From Chloroflexota bacterium (GTDB taxonomy: Bacteria; Chloroflexota; Limnocylindria; Limnocylindrales; CSP1-4), in the NCBI GenBank assembly GCA_021785115.1, contig JAJYGO010000120.1, positions 1 through 12,828 on the forward strand: a DNA stretch of 12,828 bases. Reading direction: 5' to 3'. Below, piece by piece: positions 1-7,107 of this stretch. A program made the position numbers and the translations under genes. The notes beneath the pieces were generated by a model, which had not been told where the DNA came from, did no database searches, and saw nothing but the letters and a program-made list of their open reading frames with translations. How positions within the stretch are numbered: the stretch's first letter is position 1; each line of letters opens with the position of its first letter.

Positions 1-54
1 TTCCGATCTGATCCGTCCGGGGCGCCGTCTCGTCCGAGGGAGAGAGTCCGCTGA
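1..54 (+). CDS. 3' end of an upstream gene (partial)
   Basis: An open frame runs from base 1 to a TGA at 52-54 and encodes a short Arg/Pro/Ser-rich tail ending PRERVR. The stop overlaps the proposed CTG start of the next gene in a CTGA arrangement, which is the usual layout of translationally coupled genes. In YqjD/YqjE-type operons a small DUF883/YqjD-like gene often sits here, but too little is visible to name this one. The frame could also be chance, because long open frames are common at this GC content. Confidence 0.35.
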   Translation, partial: FRSDPSGAPSRPRERVR

Positions 55-950
55 CCACCGAACGCGCGCAGGAACCCGCAGCGCCCGGCCCCGGCAGCCA
101 GCCGCCGCATGCCGATCCGGCAGCGGAGGCTCCCGGCGTTCGCGAGGAGCTCCGCCGGGTCCGCGAGGCCGCGACCGGGCTGGCGCGCGCCCACCTGGAC
201 CTGCTGAAGGCCGAGCTCGAAGGCATCGTCGCGGAGGTCAAGGTCATCGCCGCCCTGGCGGGGGCGATCGTCGCGGTGGCCCTCTTCCTCTCGTGGCTGC
301 TGGCGATCGGCGGCACCCTCTTCCTCGGGGAGTGGCTCTTCGGTTCGATCGGCTGGGGCGTGGTCCTGGGCGGCCTCGGGTCGATCGCGCTGATCGTGGC
401 CATCGCGATGGCGCTCGTCGGCTCGCCGCGGCGCGTGATCACGACGCCGCTGATCACCGGGATCGTCGTCGGGGCGCTGGTGGCGCTGGCGCTGGGCGCC
501 AACCTCGTCCGGCGCGGCGCCGAGCAGGTCGGCACCCGCCTGCGCTCCGGTCCGTTGCCCGACCTGGACCCGCACTGGGCCGCGCCGCTCGTCGGCGTCG
601 TCATCGGCGCCGTGGTGCTGGGGCTGATCCTGCTCGTCGTGCTCGGACGGGTCGGCGGCGCCGGAGGCGGGGTCGGCGGGCTGATCCTGGGGCTGGTGGC
701 GGGCGCGCTGATCGGCTGGGGCTGGGCGGGCCTCACGTTCAGCTGGCACGGGGCAGTCGCGATCGGGATCGCGGTCGGGCTCCTGGCCTGGATCGCGCTG
801 ATGCCGCTGTCGATGCTGCGTGCCGGGGTGGACCCGACGGCGAGGTTCCGCCGGCTGTGGCCCAGGGAGACGTACGAGTCGGCCATGGAGACCAGGGAGT
901 GGCTGGAGAGCGAATGGGCGAAGCGACGCGCCAGGCTCGGCAGGACGTAG
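51..950 (+). CDS. PF07332 / YqjE-like (phage holin superfamily III) membrane protein, probable CTG start
   Basis: This predicted inner-membrane protein (299 aa from CTG 51) resembles the Actinobacterial holin III / YqjE family, a stress-associated membrane family that is not necessarily lytic. A Pro/Ala-rich N-terminus is followed by an amphipathic helix around residues 40-70 (LARAHLDLLKAELEGIVAEV), then hydrophobic segments near residues 72-97, 104-124, 133-155, 184-208 and 215-260 with Gly-rich stretches, and a basic C-terminus. The frame has no ATG, GTG or TTG between the stop at 9-11 and GTG 276. Starting at 276 would remove the conserved amphipathic helix and half of the first membrane segment. 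CTG 51 has a purine-rich ribosome-binding stretch (AGGGAGAGAG, 37-46) and overlaps an upstream stop as CTGA. The 3' end overlaps the next gene by 37 bp, so the genes form one operon. The family call is from sequence character; the CTG start is inferred. Confidence 0.72.
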   Translation: MTTERAQEPAAPGPGSQPPHADPAAEAPGVREELRRVREAATGLARAHLDLLKAELEGIVAEVKVIAALAGAIVAVALFLSWLLAIGGTLFLGEWLFGSIGWGVVLGGLGSIALIVAIAMALVGSPRRVITTPLITGIVVGALVALALGANLVRRGAEQVGTRLRSGPLPDLDPHWAAPLVGVVIGAVVLGLILLVVLGRVGGAGGGVGGLILGLVAGALIGWGWAGLTFSWHGAVAIGIAVGLLAWIALMPLSMLRAGVDPTARFRRLWPRETYESAMETREWLESEWAKRRARLGRT

Positions 951-2065
951 CGCGGGCGCGAGAGCAGCTCGCCACCGAGGTGGACGAGCTGGAGCTCGCC
1001 GTCCGCTCCGCCGTCGATATCCCCGCCAAGCTCCGCCGCAACCCGGGACGGGCCGCGGCGCTCGGCGGCGGCGCGGCGTTTCTCGCGCTGGGCGGGCCCC
1101 GGCGCCTCGCACGCCGGCTGGTCGGGGCCGTGCGTCCCGCGAAGGCGGCGGCGCCGCGGTCGCTCCTCCCCGATGAAGTCGAGCGGGTGATCGAGGGGCT
1201 GGGACCGGAGGCTGCCGACGTCCGGGCCACCCTGGAGCGCGAGTTCGCCGACTGGCTGGCGAGCGGTCGCGAGGGCGGCAGGCGGGGCCGCAAGCGCGAG
1301 GTCCGGACCGGCGGCGCCGCGCTCTGGCACCTCAGATCGGAGGTGAGCGGGCCCATCGCATCCCGGGCATCCCGGCAGTTCGCGGAGCGCCTCTTTGCCG
1401 CCGACCCGGATCGCCCGCGCACGTCTGCAGATGGCGCCGCGGCCGGGGCCGCCGGCGGACCCGCGGCCGGCGCCAGTGGAGGCACGGGGGCGGCACGGAC
1501 GCAGCCCGCGGGAAGCCCGGCCGCTTCGTCCCCGACCGGCACGGGCCGGGCGCCTGGCGACGAGCGGTTCGCCGGCGGCACGCGACCCGCGGGGGCCGGC
1601 CGACCGCAGCGGGGTCCGCGGCGACGCCCGGCGCGTGCGCCGGCCGCACTGCCGACGCGTACACTGCCGCGGCGGGCGAGTGGCGGAATGGCAGACGCGC
1701 CGGCCTTAGGAGTCCTTCCGGCCCTGGTCGATGCGTCGTGCGTGACGTTCGATGCCAGAGATGTCGAGTTATGCGCGCCTCGCACGCACGGTGCACACGC
1801 ATACGCCCCGACCTCGAAGTCCGGCTTCGGTCGCTCGGACGTCCGGTCAAGATCCTGTGGTGGGCGCCGGATGCAGAGCAGCGGTAGTCGAGTCCGTCGC
1901 GCCCGCCCCGGACGGCCTGATGTCGGGTCGCCTTCGGAGCCCGGTGTCGCTACGAGCCCCATCGAGCGCAGGCGCTCGGGGCAGGCGCGGGTCCGTCCGC
2001 GGCGAAGTGGCCCAGCGCGATCGTGTCGCTGCGGACGAGAAGCATCTGGTAGCCGCCGCCGGTGA
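914..2065 (+). CDS. DUF3618-like protein, C-terminus extended across the element junction
   Basis: The ATG at 914 lies inside the end of the preceding gene, after a GGAGAG ribosome-binding stretch. Residues 1-35 form a charged helix (ARQDVARAREQLATEVDELE), followed by residues 36-75 with a RRNPGRAAALGGGAAFLALG segment, the pattern of DUF3618 proteins that accompany YqjE-type membrane proteins. Residues 75-155 are a charged helical region; after about 165 the protein is Ala/Gly/Pro/Arg-rich and probably disordered. The frame enters the tRNA-Leu fragment at residue 254 and continues 117 codons into element DNA (residues 267-383). In the reconstructed uninterrupted locus the same frame would meet a TGA in the tRNA variable arm after the sequence GAGAP. 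The last 117 residues are thus probably an accident of integration. The N-terminal gene is credible; the family name is tentative and the present stop may have no biological role. Confidence 0.6.
   Translation: MGEATRQARQDVARAREQLATEVDELELAVRSAVDIPAKLRRNPGRAAALGGGAAFLALGGPRRLARRLVGAVRPAKAAAPRSLLPDEVERVIEGLGPEAADVRATLEREFADWLASGREGGRRGRKREVRTGGAALWHLRSEVSGPIASRASRQFAERLFAADPDRPRTSADGAAAGAAGGPAAGASGGTGAARTQPAGSPAASSPTGTGRAPGDERFAGGTRPAGAGRPQRGPRRRPARAPAALPTRTLPRRASGGMADAPALGVLPALVDASCVTFDARDVELCAPRTHGAHAYAPTSKSGFGRSDVRSRSCGGRRMQSSGSRVRRARPGRPDVGSPSEPGVATSPIERRRSGQARVRPRRSGPARSCRCGREASGSRRR
1660..1665 (+). promoter_or_regulatory. candidate native -10 box of tRNA-Leu
   Basis: TACACT fits the TAnnnT core of a sigma-70 type -10 box and lies 8 bases before the first base of the tRNA fragment, a normal tRNA leader distance. 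No convincing -35 box is seen 17 bp upstream. After integration this box drives only the broken tRNA half and reads into the element. Confidence 0.35.
1674..1712 (+). pseudogene. tRNA-Leu(UAG) 5' half, left attachment repeat (attL)
   Basis: This stretch is identical over 39 bases to 11718-11756, the 5' half of the intact tRNA-Leu: acceptor 5' strand GGGCGAG, D arm, anticodon stem and the CTTAGGA anticodon loop. Identity stops one base into the 3' side of the anticodon stem (T here, C in the intact gene). The following bases do not form an anticodon stem partner, variable arm, T arm or CCA end. It is a truncated tRNA left at one end of an integrated element, so it cannot give a working tRNA. 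Confidence 0.9.
1766..1781 (+). repeat. left copy of element-end repeat (candidate integrase arm site)
   Basis: The 16-base stretch GAGTTATGCGCGCCTC matches GAGTTATACGCGTCTC at 11645-11660 at 14 of 16 positions, in the same orientation. It lies 54 bases inside the left attachment repeat; the partner lies 58 bases outside the right one. A GCCAGAG heptamer precedes both copies at slightly different spacing. Paired repeats near both ends are what integrase arm-type sites look like, but binding is inferred. Confidence 0.4.
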
Positions 2066-2399
2066 CGTCGAAGTGCTTGAGGATCGCGCCGCCCTGGCGC
2101 CGCACGTCGAGCGACCATGGCACGGAGGGAAGCCCGGCCTCCCCGGGCACGAGCTTCGTGCCCCCACCGCAGGGCACGGAGGCAACGACGTGGCCGCCGA
2201 TCAGCAGATCCACCGGCGGCCCATCCACGTCATACACCTCGATATCGAACGCCGGCTGACTGGGGAACGTCGTCACACCCGCGGTGGGAAAGGCTCCCAG
2301 AGACGACGCGGACGGTGCTGACGAGGAAGCCGCGCCGGGGCCGCCGGTGCAGGCCGCCACGAGCAACGCGAGGGGCAGGAGCGCAATACCTCGATTCAT
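1950..2399 (-). CDS. small predicted lipoprotein, unknown function
   Basis: The 149-residue product starts with a short basic n-region and a hydrophobic stretch, followed by a lipobox LVAAC with the lipidated cysteine at residue 17, so export and signal peptidase II processing to a membrane-anchored lipoprotein are predicted. A Ser/Ala/Gly-rich linker (18-40) leads to a compact, beta-rich looking domain (50-135) with one cysteine at 77 and another near the C-terminus at 144. I do not recognise the domain. The ATG at 2399 has a strong ribosome-binding site (GGAGGAG on the minus strand, plus-strand 2404-2410). It is divergent from the PadR-ABC operon and shares its 260-bp upstream region, so a functional link with that exporter is possible but unproven. 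Confidence 0.75.
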   Translation of the reverse strand: MNRGIALLPLALLVAACTGGPGAASSSAPSASSLGAFPTAGVTTFPSQPAFDIEVYDVDGPPVDLLIGGHVVASVPCGGGTKLVPGEAGLPSVPWSLDVRRQGGAILKHFDVTGGGYQMLLVRSDTIALGHFAADGPAPAPSACARWGS

Positions 2400-2435
2400 C
2401 GGTCTCCTCCGCTGAGACGACCCGTCCGACCCAAG

Positions 2436-2482
2436 CGAGTTCCCGAACTCGGTTTCCTCGAGCCTTGGATGAGTTCCCGAAC
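2436..2482. promoter_or_regulatory. repeated operator-like palindrome upstream of the lipoprotein gene
   Basis: GAGTTCCCGAAC occurs twice in direct orientation, at 2437-2448 and 2471-2482, 34 bp apart. Each has a GTTC-CC-GAAC inverted repeat core, and the first extends to a perfect 7+2+7 palindrome (2436-2451). A weaker relative, GGTTCCGAATC, follows at about 2490. The copies lie 37-83 bp upstream of the lipoprotein start, where a repressor or activator would bind. The protein that reads them is unknown. Confidence 0.4.
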
Positions 2483-2578
2483 CGCCAAGGGTTCCGAATC
2501 GCGCGGTGCAGCGGCAGAGGATGGCCGGAGGGACCGGCAGGGCGCCTTGACTGGAAGTGGAAACTGCGGCCGGAGGAA

Positions 2579-2613
2579 ATAGACATTCAGTCTATACTCA
2601 CCGAGTGAGTGTA
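2579..2613 (+). promoter_or_regulatory. double palindrome, candidate PadR operator with embedded -10 box
   Basis: Two inverted repeats sit end to end and share the bases TAT at 2593-2595. The first is ATAGAC-ATTCA-GTCTAT (2579-2595, perfect 6-bp arms). The second, 2593-2613, pairs TATACTCAC with GTGAGTGTA across CGA with one mismatch. TATACT at 2593-2598 is a good -10 box lying inside both. PadR-family repressors commonly bind palindromes in their own promoters, and the padR-like GTG is 47 bp downstream. Autorepression is the natural reading. Confidence 0.6.
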
Positions 2614-2659
2614 AGCCTTTCGTTGCTTCCACCGTGAGCGGCTACCTGATCGGACACCG

Positions 2660-3205
2660 GTGAGTCTTTCCGGCGCGCTGGGCGCGTTGCTGCTGCTTGG
2701 CCCCACCCACGGCTACGAGCTCGGCGCGACCCTTGAGGCAGAGCTCGGCTCGACCTGGGTGACGCGCCCCGCGCAGGTCTACCTCACGCTCGGGCGCATG
2801 CGTCGCGACGGCCTCGTCACGAGCGAGCGGATCCGCCAGGAGACTCGTCCTGATCGCCAGCGCCTGACGCTGACGGATGCGGGGCGAGCAGCCGCCGAGA
2901 GATGGCTGAGCGACGGGCCGGCTGACGAGCTCGTCGTCAGGCTGGCCGTGGCGCGCATCGTGATGCCTCTGCGCCTGTCCGCCCTGCTCGACGCCACGAT
3001 CGACGAGCGCACGGCAGCCCTCCACCGGCTGCGCGCCGCCCGAGCGGAGGATGTGGGAGGGTTCCGTCAGGAGGCGCGCGATGCGGAGATCCGCCTCGTC
3101 GAAGGCCAGCTCCGCTGGCTCACGTCTCTGCGTCCCCGCCTCGACGTGATCGTCGCGCGACCACGCGTGAGGAAGGCCGATGAGCGCGCCGCTGAGCTTG
3201 CCTGA
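2660..3205 (+). CDS. PadR-family transcriptional regulator
   Basis: The 181-residue product has the PadR winged-helix domain at residues 3-75: LGALLLLGPTHGYELGATLE at the start, then TWVTRPAQVYLTLGRMRRDG as recognition helix and wing, then REVT-like ERIRQETRPDRQRLTLTDAG. Residues 85-175 are the helical C-terminal dimerisation region. PadR proteins usually repress transport or detoxification genes and are released by a ligand. The GTG at 2660 puts the start directly before the HTH, as is normal for the family; no other in-frame start is near. The stop overlaps the ATPase gene by 26 bp. The upstream double palindrome suggests it controls the whole operon. The ligand is unknown. Confidence 0.9.
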   Translation: MSLSGALGALLLLGPTHGYELGATLEAELGSTWVTRPAQVYLTLGRMRRDGLVTSERIRQETRPDRQRLTLTDAGRAAAERWLSDGPADELVVRLAVARIVMPLRLSALLDATIDERTAALHRLRAARAEDVGGFRQEARDAEIRLVEGQLRWLTSLRPRLDVIVARPRVRKADERAAELA

Positions 3206-3932
3206 GCGCCTGCCCGCGATCGCGCTCGATGGAGTCTCGCGCACGTACACGAGCGGCGGCAACAGCGTGGCGGCGCTCGTTCAGATCGACCTGCGCATTG
3301 CACGCGGTGAAACGGTCGCGATCACCGGGCCGTCGGGTTCAGGCAAGACCACCCTGCTCAACCTCGTCGCCGGGCTCGATCGGGCGACCGGCGGCACGAT
3401 CACCGTGCTGGGCACCCGCGTCGATGGGACGTCAGAGCGCGAGCTCGCCGAGTTCCGTGCCCGCCACGTCGGCCTGGTCTTCCAGGACCCCCACCTGCTC
3501 TCCGGACTGACCGCGCTGGAGAACCTGGTGGCCGCTCGTCTGCCCTGGGGACACTGGCGCCACCTGCAGGCGCAGGCCCGGGGGCTCCTGATCGAGCTCG
3601 GCCTGGGTGAGCGCCTCGACGCCCCGCCGTCGCGCCTCTCGGGCGGGGAGCGTCAGCGGGTCGGGCTCGCAAGGGCGCTCATGGGACAGCCTGAGCTCCT
3701 GCTCGCGGACGAGCCGACGGGCAACCTCGATGCGGGTACCACCGAGGAGCTCATCGGCCTGCTCGAGCGGGTGCGCCGCGAACACGACCTCACGATCGTG
3801 GTGTGCACCCACGATCCGGCCGTGGCCGCCTTCGCGGAGCGGGTGGTCCGCCTGGTGGGTGGCCGGGTGGACGGCGAGCAACGTCTCGATCGACCGGGCC
3901 CGCTCGAGGTCCGGGCGCTGGAGGAGCCGTGA
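3180..3932 (+). CDS. ABC transporter ATP-binding protein, MacB/LolD type
   Basis: The 250-residue ATPase has every catalytic motif intact: Walker A GPSGSGKTT (50-58), Q-loop FQDPHLL (Q102), signature LSGGERQR (153-160), Walker B LLLADEPTGNLD (D177, E178) and switch histidine THD (H211). The LADEPTGNLD form is typical of the MacB/LolD/FtsE group that partners FtsX-like permeases and works by mechanotransmission rather than by a classic transport channel. The start ATG 3180 lies inside the end of the padR-like gene, with a GAGGAAGG ribosome-binding stretch at 3169-3176. Its TGA overlaps the permease GTG as GTGA, so the two subunits should be made together at the cytoplasmic face of the membrane. 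Confidence 0.95.
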   Translation: MSAPLSLPERLPAIALDGVSRTYTSGGNSVAALVQIDLRIARGETVAITGPSGSGKTTLLNLVAGLDRATGGTITVLGTRVDGTSERELAEFRARHVGLVFQDPHLLSGLTALENLVAARLPWGHWRHLQAQARGLLIELGLGERLDAPPSRLSGGERQRVGLARALMGQPELLLADEPTGNLDAGTTEELIGLLERVRREHDLTIVVCTHDPAVAAFAERVVRLVGGRVDGEQRLDRPGPLEVRALEEP

Positions 3933-6580
3933 TCCGACTGGCCACGCGTGGGTTGCTCGCGCGACGGGTGGCCACAGCGCTGGCGGCCGCCGGGCTCCTC
4001 ACCGCGGTGTCCGGCTTCCTCGTGCTGGCCGGCGTGTCGCGCACGACCCAGGCCGTGCTCAGCGGCGACATCGCGCAGGCCTGGAACACCCCGTACGACA
4101 TCCTCGTGCGCCCGATCGGCTCGCAGTCGGCGCTCGAACAGAGCGAGGGCCTGGTGCGCCCGAACTTCCTCTCCGGGCTCACCGGCGGCATCACCGAGGC
4201 GCAGCTGGCGGCGATCCGTGCCATCCCGGGCGTGGCCGTCGCGGCACCTATTGCAGTGGTCGGGTTCGTCCAGTGGCCGGCGGCGTTCCCGGTCGACCTC
4301 GCAGGCGCCCTCGGCCCGGGCCCGATCACCGTCTTCCGCATCCAGGCCCAGGCCTCCGGTGAGGCCGGCCTCTCACGCTACCCGGCGGCAGCCGCGCAGT
4401 ACCTCGTGGCTGCGCCGCATGGCCGCATCGTGCAGCCCAAGAGCTCGGGCATCGGGTTACCGCAGGCACCCGCGCTCGAGGTCGGCGGCGTCCGCATCGC
4501 CTGCTCCCCGACCGTCGCCTGCTGGGCGGGACTCACGCCCGCACAGTCCCTGGAGGGTGCGAGCCGCAGCTCGACCCCGGGGCTCGCGATCGCATGGTCG
4601 GAGCCGATCGTCGTGGCGGGGGTCGATCCGCTCGCGGAGGCGCAGCTCGCCCATCTCGATCGCTGCGTCGTGTCGGGTCGCTACCTGGCCGCTTCCGACG
4701 TGCCCGCCACGGCGTCCTCGCCGGCCGGGCCGCAGCCCACCATTCCGGTGCTCGTGAGTGATCGCAGCTTCATCGACGAGACGATGACGATCACCACCGA
4801 GCGGGCGGCCGACCCGGCCGCGGTGCTCCGGGGCGCCGATCCGGGGGCCATCTCGAGCTGGGCGCCGGTTGCGACGCACACCGCGACCGCCAACGACGCC
4901 TACCGGGCCTTTCTCGCGACACTGGCCCACGCCGACTACTACGACGCCTCGCCGCACTGGACGGCCGGCCAGGTGACGTACCGCCAGGTCGGCGCCGAGC
5001 ACCTGGCGGCGCAGCTCCAATCGCCCGATCCTGCGATCTACAACAGCTCGGTGGTGCAGCAGCCCAACGGTCAGCTCCAGAACCTCGCCCCGGTGGAGGC
5101 GTCGGGCGACTGGTTCCGGCAGGTCAGCCGGGAGGACCAGGTCCCGCGGGGGGAACTGTTCAGCCGCTGGGCGCCGGTGGGCGAGTACAACCCAGACTGC
5201 GTGCCGGGCTTCAACCCGCTGGCGGGCGGGCGCCTCGAGACGTACGGCCTGCCGCAGGTCACGCTGCCCGACGGCCAGACCCTGGGTCCGACCCGCTCGC
5301 TCGCCTCGTATGTCAACAGCCCGCCCCTCGTGCTGACCACGCTTGAGGGAGCCGCGTGGCTGTCGGATCCGGCCCGCTTCACCAACGCCCCGGGCGATGC
5401 GTTCATCAGCGCGATCCGGGTCAAGGTGGCTGGCGTCGAGACGCCTGGATCGGCGTCCGAGGCGCGCCTGGCCGCGGTCGCCGGCGAGATCGAGGATGCC
5501 ACCGGGCTGCAGGTCGACGTGGTGAAGGGTGCCTCGCCCCGCACGGTGCTCGTCGACCTCCCGGCGGGGCCGTTCGGACGGCCCGCCCTGACCGTCTCGG
5601 AGGGCTGGTCGAAGAAGGGGGTGGCGGTCGGCTTCGTCGAGGCCGTCTCGGGCGAGGACCTCGCGCTCTTCACGCTCGTCCTGCTGGGGGCCGTGCTGCT
5701 CGTGGCCGACACGGCGTACGTGGCGGTGCGCCAGCGCGCGCCCGAGCTGGCAACCCTGCGCGCGATCGGTTGGTCGGGCGCCCGCATCGCCTGGCTCGTC
5801 GAGGCCGAGATGCTCGTGCTCGGGCTGGTGGTGGGGATCGCCGCCACACTGCTGACGATGGCGCTGCTGCCCCTCGGGCTGGTGCTCGCGCCGTGGCAGC
5901 TGGCCGGGGCCATCCCACTCTCCCTGGCCGTCGCCGCGATCGCGGGACTGGTGCCTGCGCTGCTCGTGCTGCGCGGCCCGCCCGTGGGCCAGCTGGTGGG
6001 TCTCGAGTCCGCGCATCGGAGCCGGCCGATCCGCACGTTGACCTGGCTCGCGGTCCGCGATCTCCTCGGGCCCAGGCGCGTGGAGGCCGCCTTGGGGGTC
6101 CTCGCCATCGCGCTCGGGGCCGTGCTCGTGGGATCGGTCGCGCTCGTCGCGCTGGCCTTCAACGGTCGGCTCGACACGACCGTGCTGGGTGTCTTCCTGG
6201 CGGCCCAGGTGCGACCCTTCCACCTGGTCATCGCGGGCCTCACGCTCGGGGTGGGTGCCCTCGCCGCCGGCGAGATCGTGAGCCTGAGCTACCTGCGGCG
6301 GGAAGCCGCCTTCGCGACGTTGCGCGCCCTGGGCTGGTCGCCTGCGCTCGTGGTCCGGTTCCTCGTCACTCAGGCGATCACGATCGGCGTGCTGGGTGGG
6401 CTCGCGGGCGCAGCCGTGGCCATGTTCGTCGCACGGGTGCTGCAGGCGCCCTCTGGTGCGAGTGAGCTTGCCGCTGGCGCGTCGGTCACCTCGGCGGTCC
6501 TCGCCACGCTGGTCGCCGCCATCGGTCCGGCCCTGCTCGTCGTCCGTTCGGTGCCCGCGCAAGTCCTGCGGGGTGAGTAG
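3929..6580 (+). CDS. FtsX-like ABC transporter permease with two FtsX units
   Basis: The GTG at 3929 overlaps the ATPase stop by four bases, giving 883 residues. An earlier in-frame ATG lies deep inside the ATPase gene and is unlikely. One membrane helix (about 14-36) is followed by a very large extracytoplasmic region (about 40-570) with several cysteines (for example in ACSPTVAC and NPDC). Then come three helices (about 578-600, 628-655, 668-690), and a second 1+3 helix set (about 720-745, 760-785, 808-832, 850-870) with almost no external domain. Both units carry the FtsX coupling pattern ATLRAIGWS / ATLRALGWS. The C-terminus PAQVLRGE is typical. With the ATPase it should form an exporter or envelope-remodelling complex; the substrate is unknown. 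Confidence 0.9.
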   Translation: MIRLATRGLLARRVATALAAAGLLTAVSGFLVLAGVSRTTQAVLSGDIAQAWNTPYDILVRPIGSQSALEQSEGLVRPNFLSGLTGGITEAQLAAIRAIPGVAVAAPIAVVGFVQWPAAFPVDLAGALGPGPITVFRIQAQASGEAGLSRYPAAAAQYLVAAPHGRIVQPKSSGIGLPQAPALEVGGVRIACSPTVACWAGLTPAQSLEGASRSSTPGLAIAWSEPIVVAGVDPLAEAQLAHLDRCVVSGRYLAASDVPATASSPAGPQPTIPVLVSDRSFIDETMTITTERAADPAAVLRGADPGAISSWAPVATHTATANDAYRAFLATLAHADYYDASPHWTAGQVTYRQVGAEHLAAQLQSPDPAIYNSSVVQQPNGQLQNLAPVEASGDWFRQVSREDQVPRGELFSRWAPVGEYNPDCVPGFNPLAGGRLETYGLPQVTLPDGQTLGPTRSLASYVNSPPLVLTTLEGAAWLSDPARFTNAPGDAFISAIRVKVAGVETPGSASEARLAAVAGEIEDATGLQVDVVKGASPRTVLVDLPAGPFGRPALTVSEGWSKKGVAVGFVEAVSGEDLALFTLVLLGAVLLVADTAYVAVRQRAPELATLRAIGWSGARIAWLVEAEMLVLGLVVGIAATLLTMALLPLGLVLAPWQLAGAIPLSLAVAAIAGLVPALLVLRGPPVGQLVGLESAHRSRPIRTLTWLAVRDLLGPRRVEAALGVLAIALGAVLVGSVALVALAFNGRLDTTVLGVFLAAQVRPFHLVIAGLTLGVGALAAGEIVSLSYLRREAAFATLRALGWSPALVVRFLVTQAITIGVLGGLAGAAVAMFVARVLQAPSGASELAAGASVTSAVLATLVAAIGPALLVVRSVPAQVLRGE

Positions 6581-6792
6581 TTGTGGGCGGGATCGATCAT
6601 CGCCGGGCTGCCGCCGTCCGCGAGTCGCGGCCCGCAATCGTAACGGGCCGATCGGACACCACGGGTCGCCACCGGTTTGGCCAAGGCTGGGGCAAGTCTA
6701 GTTTGGCCCACCCTGGCTACGCTCTGCGTCGGGCGCCCTCTCGACACTCGTGATGCGGCGATCGACCGTGCCAATGGCGCTGACTCGCGGGC
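6581..6792. other. intergenic region between convergent genes
   Basis: This 212-bp gap separates two genes that converge on it. It holds a direct repeat GTTTGGCC (6675-6682 and 6701-6708) and a weak hairpin GGCCAA/TTGGCC with an 18-base loop, without a T-run on either strand. A terminator is expected here but none is convincing. I see no gene. Confidence 0.4.
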
Positions 6793-7107
6793 TCAGGGGG
6801 AAGCATCGGCGATGCCGCGTTCGCCGCCGTGCCAGCGGGCGCGGGCCGCCCTGATCGCATGTGCCGAGCGCAGGTTGGCGGCGCGCTTCAGGATCTCGTC
6901 TTCCGACAGTCCGGGATGGAGCCGGCGTGCCTCGACGATGAACCGGTCCGCCGCAGCGGCTCGCGCCGCCGCGGTCGCGGCCTGCCGATCCGGGACGCGC
7001 GCCCAGCGCTCGTGCGCGGCGAGACGAGCCCGAAGTGCGCGGTCGCGCGCGAGCCGGCCTTCATCGCGGCCATGGGCCGACTCTTCTCCCTCCGCGCGCC
7101 GACTCAC
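6793..7107 (-). CDS. small hypothetical protein coupled to the replication-relaxation gene
   Basis: A GTG at 7107 overlaps the stop of the upstream replication-relaxation gene as GTGA, the strongest evidence that this 104-residue frame is real. The product is highly charged and helical: a basic N-terminal half, an Ala/Arg-rich helix (ARVPDRQAATAAARAAAADR, about 36-55), then a more ordered segment HPGLSEDEILKRAANLRSAH (64-83). No membrane segment or signal peptide is visible. I do not recognise a family. Coupling suggests it acts with the replication-relaxation protein, perhaps as an accessory DNA- or protein-binding factor; that is inference. The frame is open much further upstream, but that part overlaps the neighbour and has shadow composition. 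Confidence 0.65.
   Translation of the reverse strand: MSRRAEGEESAHGRDEGRLARDRALRARLAAHERWARVPDRQAATAAARAAAADRFIVEARRLHPGLSEDEILKRAANLRSAHAIRAARARWHGGERGIADASP

Noticed and set aside
739..2118. Minus-strand frame opposite the DUF3618-like gene and attL
   Set aside because: Its Arg/Pro/Ser-rich composition lacks any motif and overlaps better-supported genes on the plus strand and the lipoprotein gene.
4457..6637. Long minus-strand open frame opposite the permease gene
   Set aside because: Its product is full of Arg, His, Gln and Asp with no domain, while the plus-strand frame has membrane helices and FtsX features. It is a shadow caused by high GC.
6675..6708. Bidirectional terminator between the convergent permease and small gene
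   Set aside because: The GGCCAA/TTGGCC stem is only 6 bp with an 18-base loop and has no T-run on either strand.
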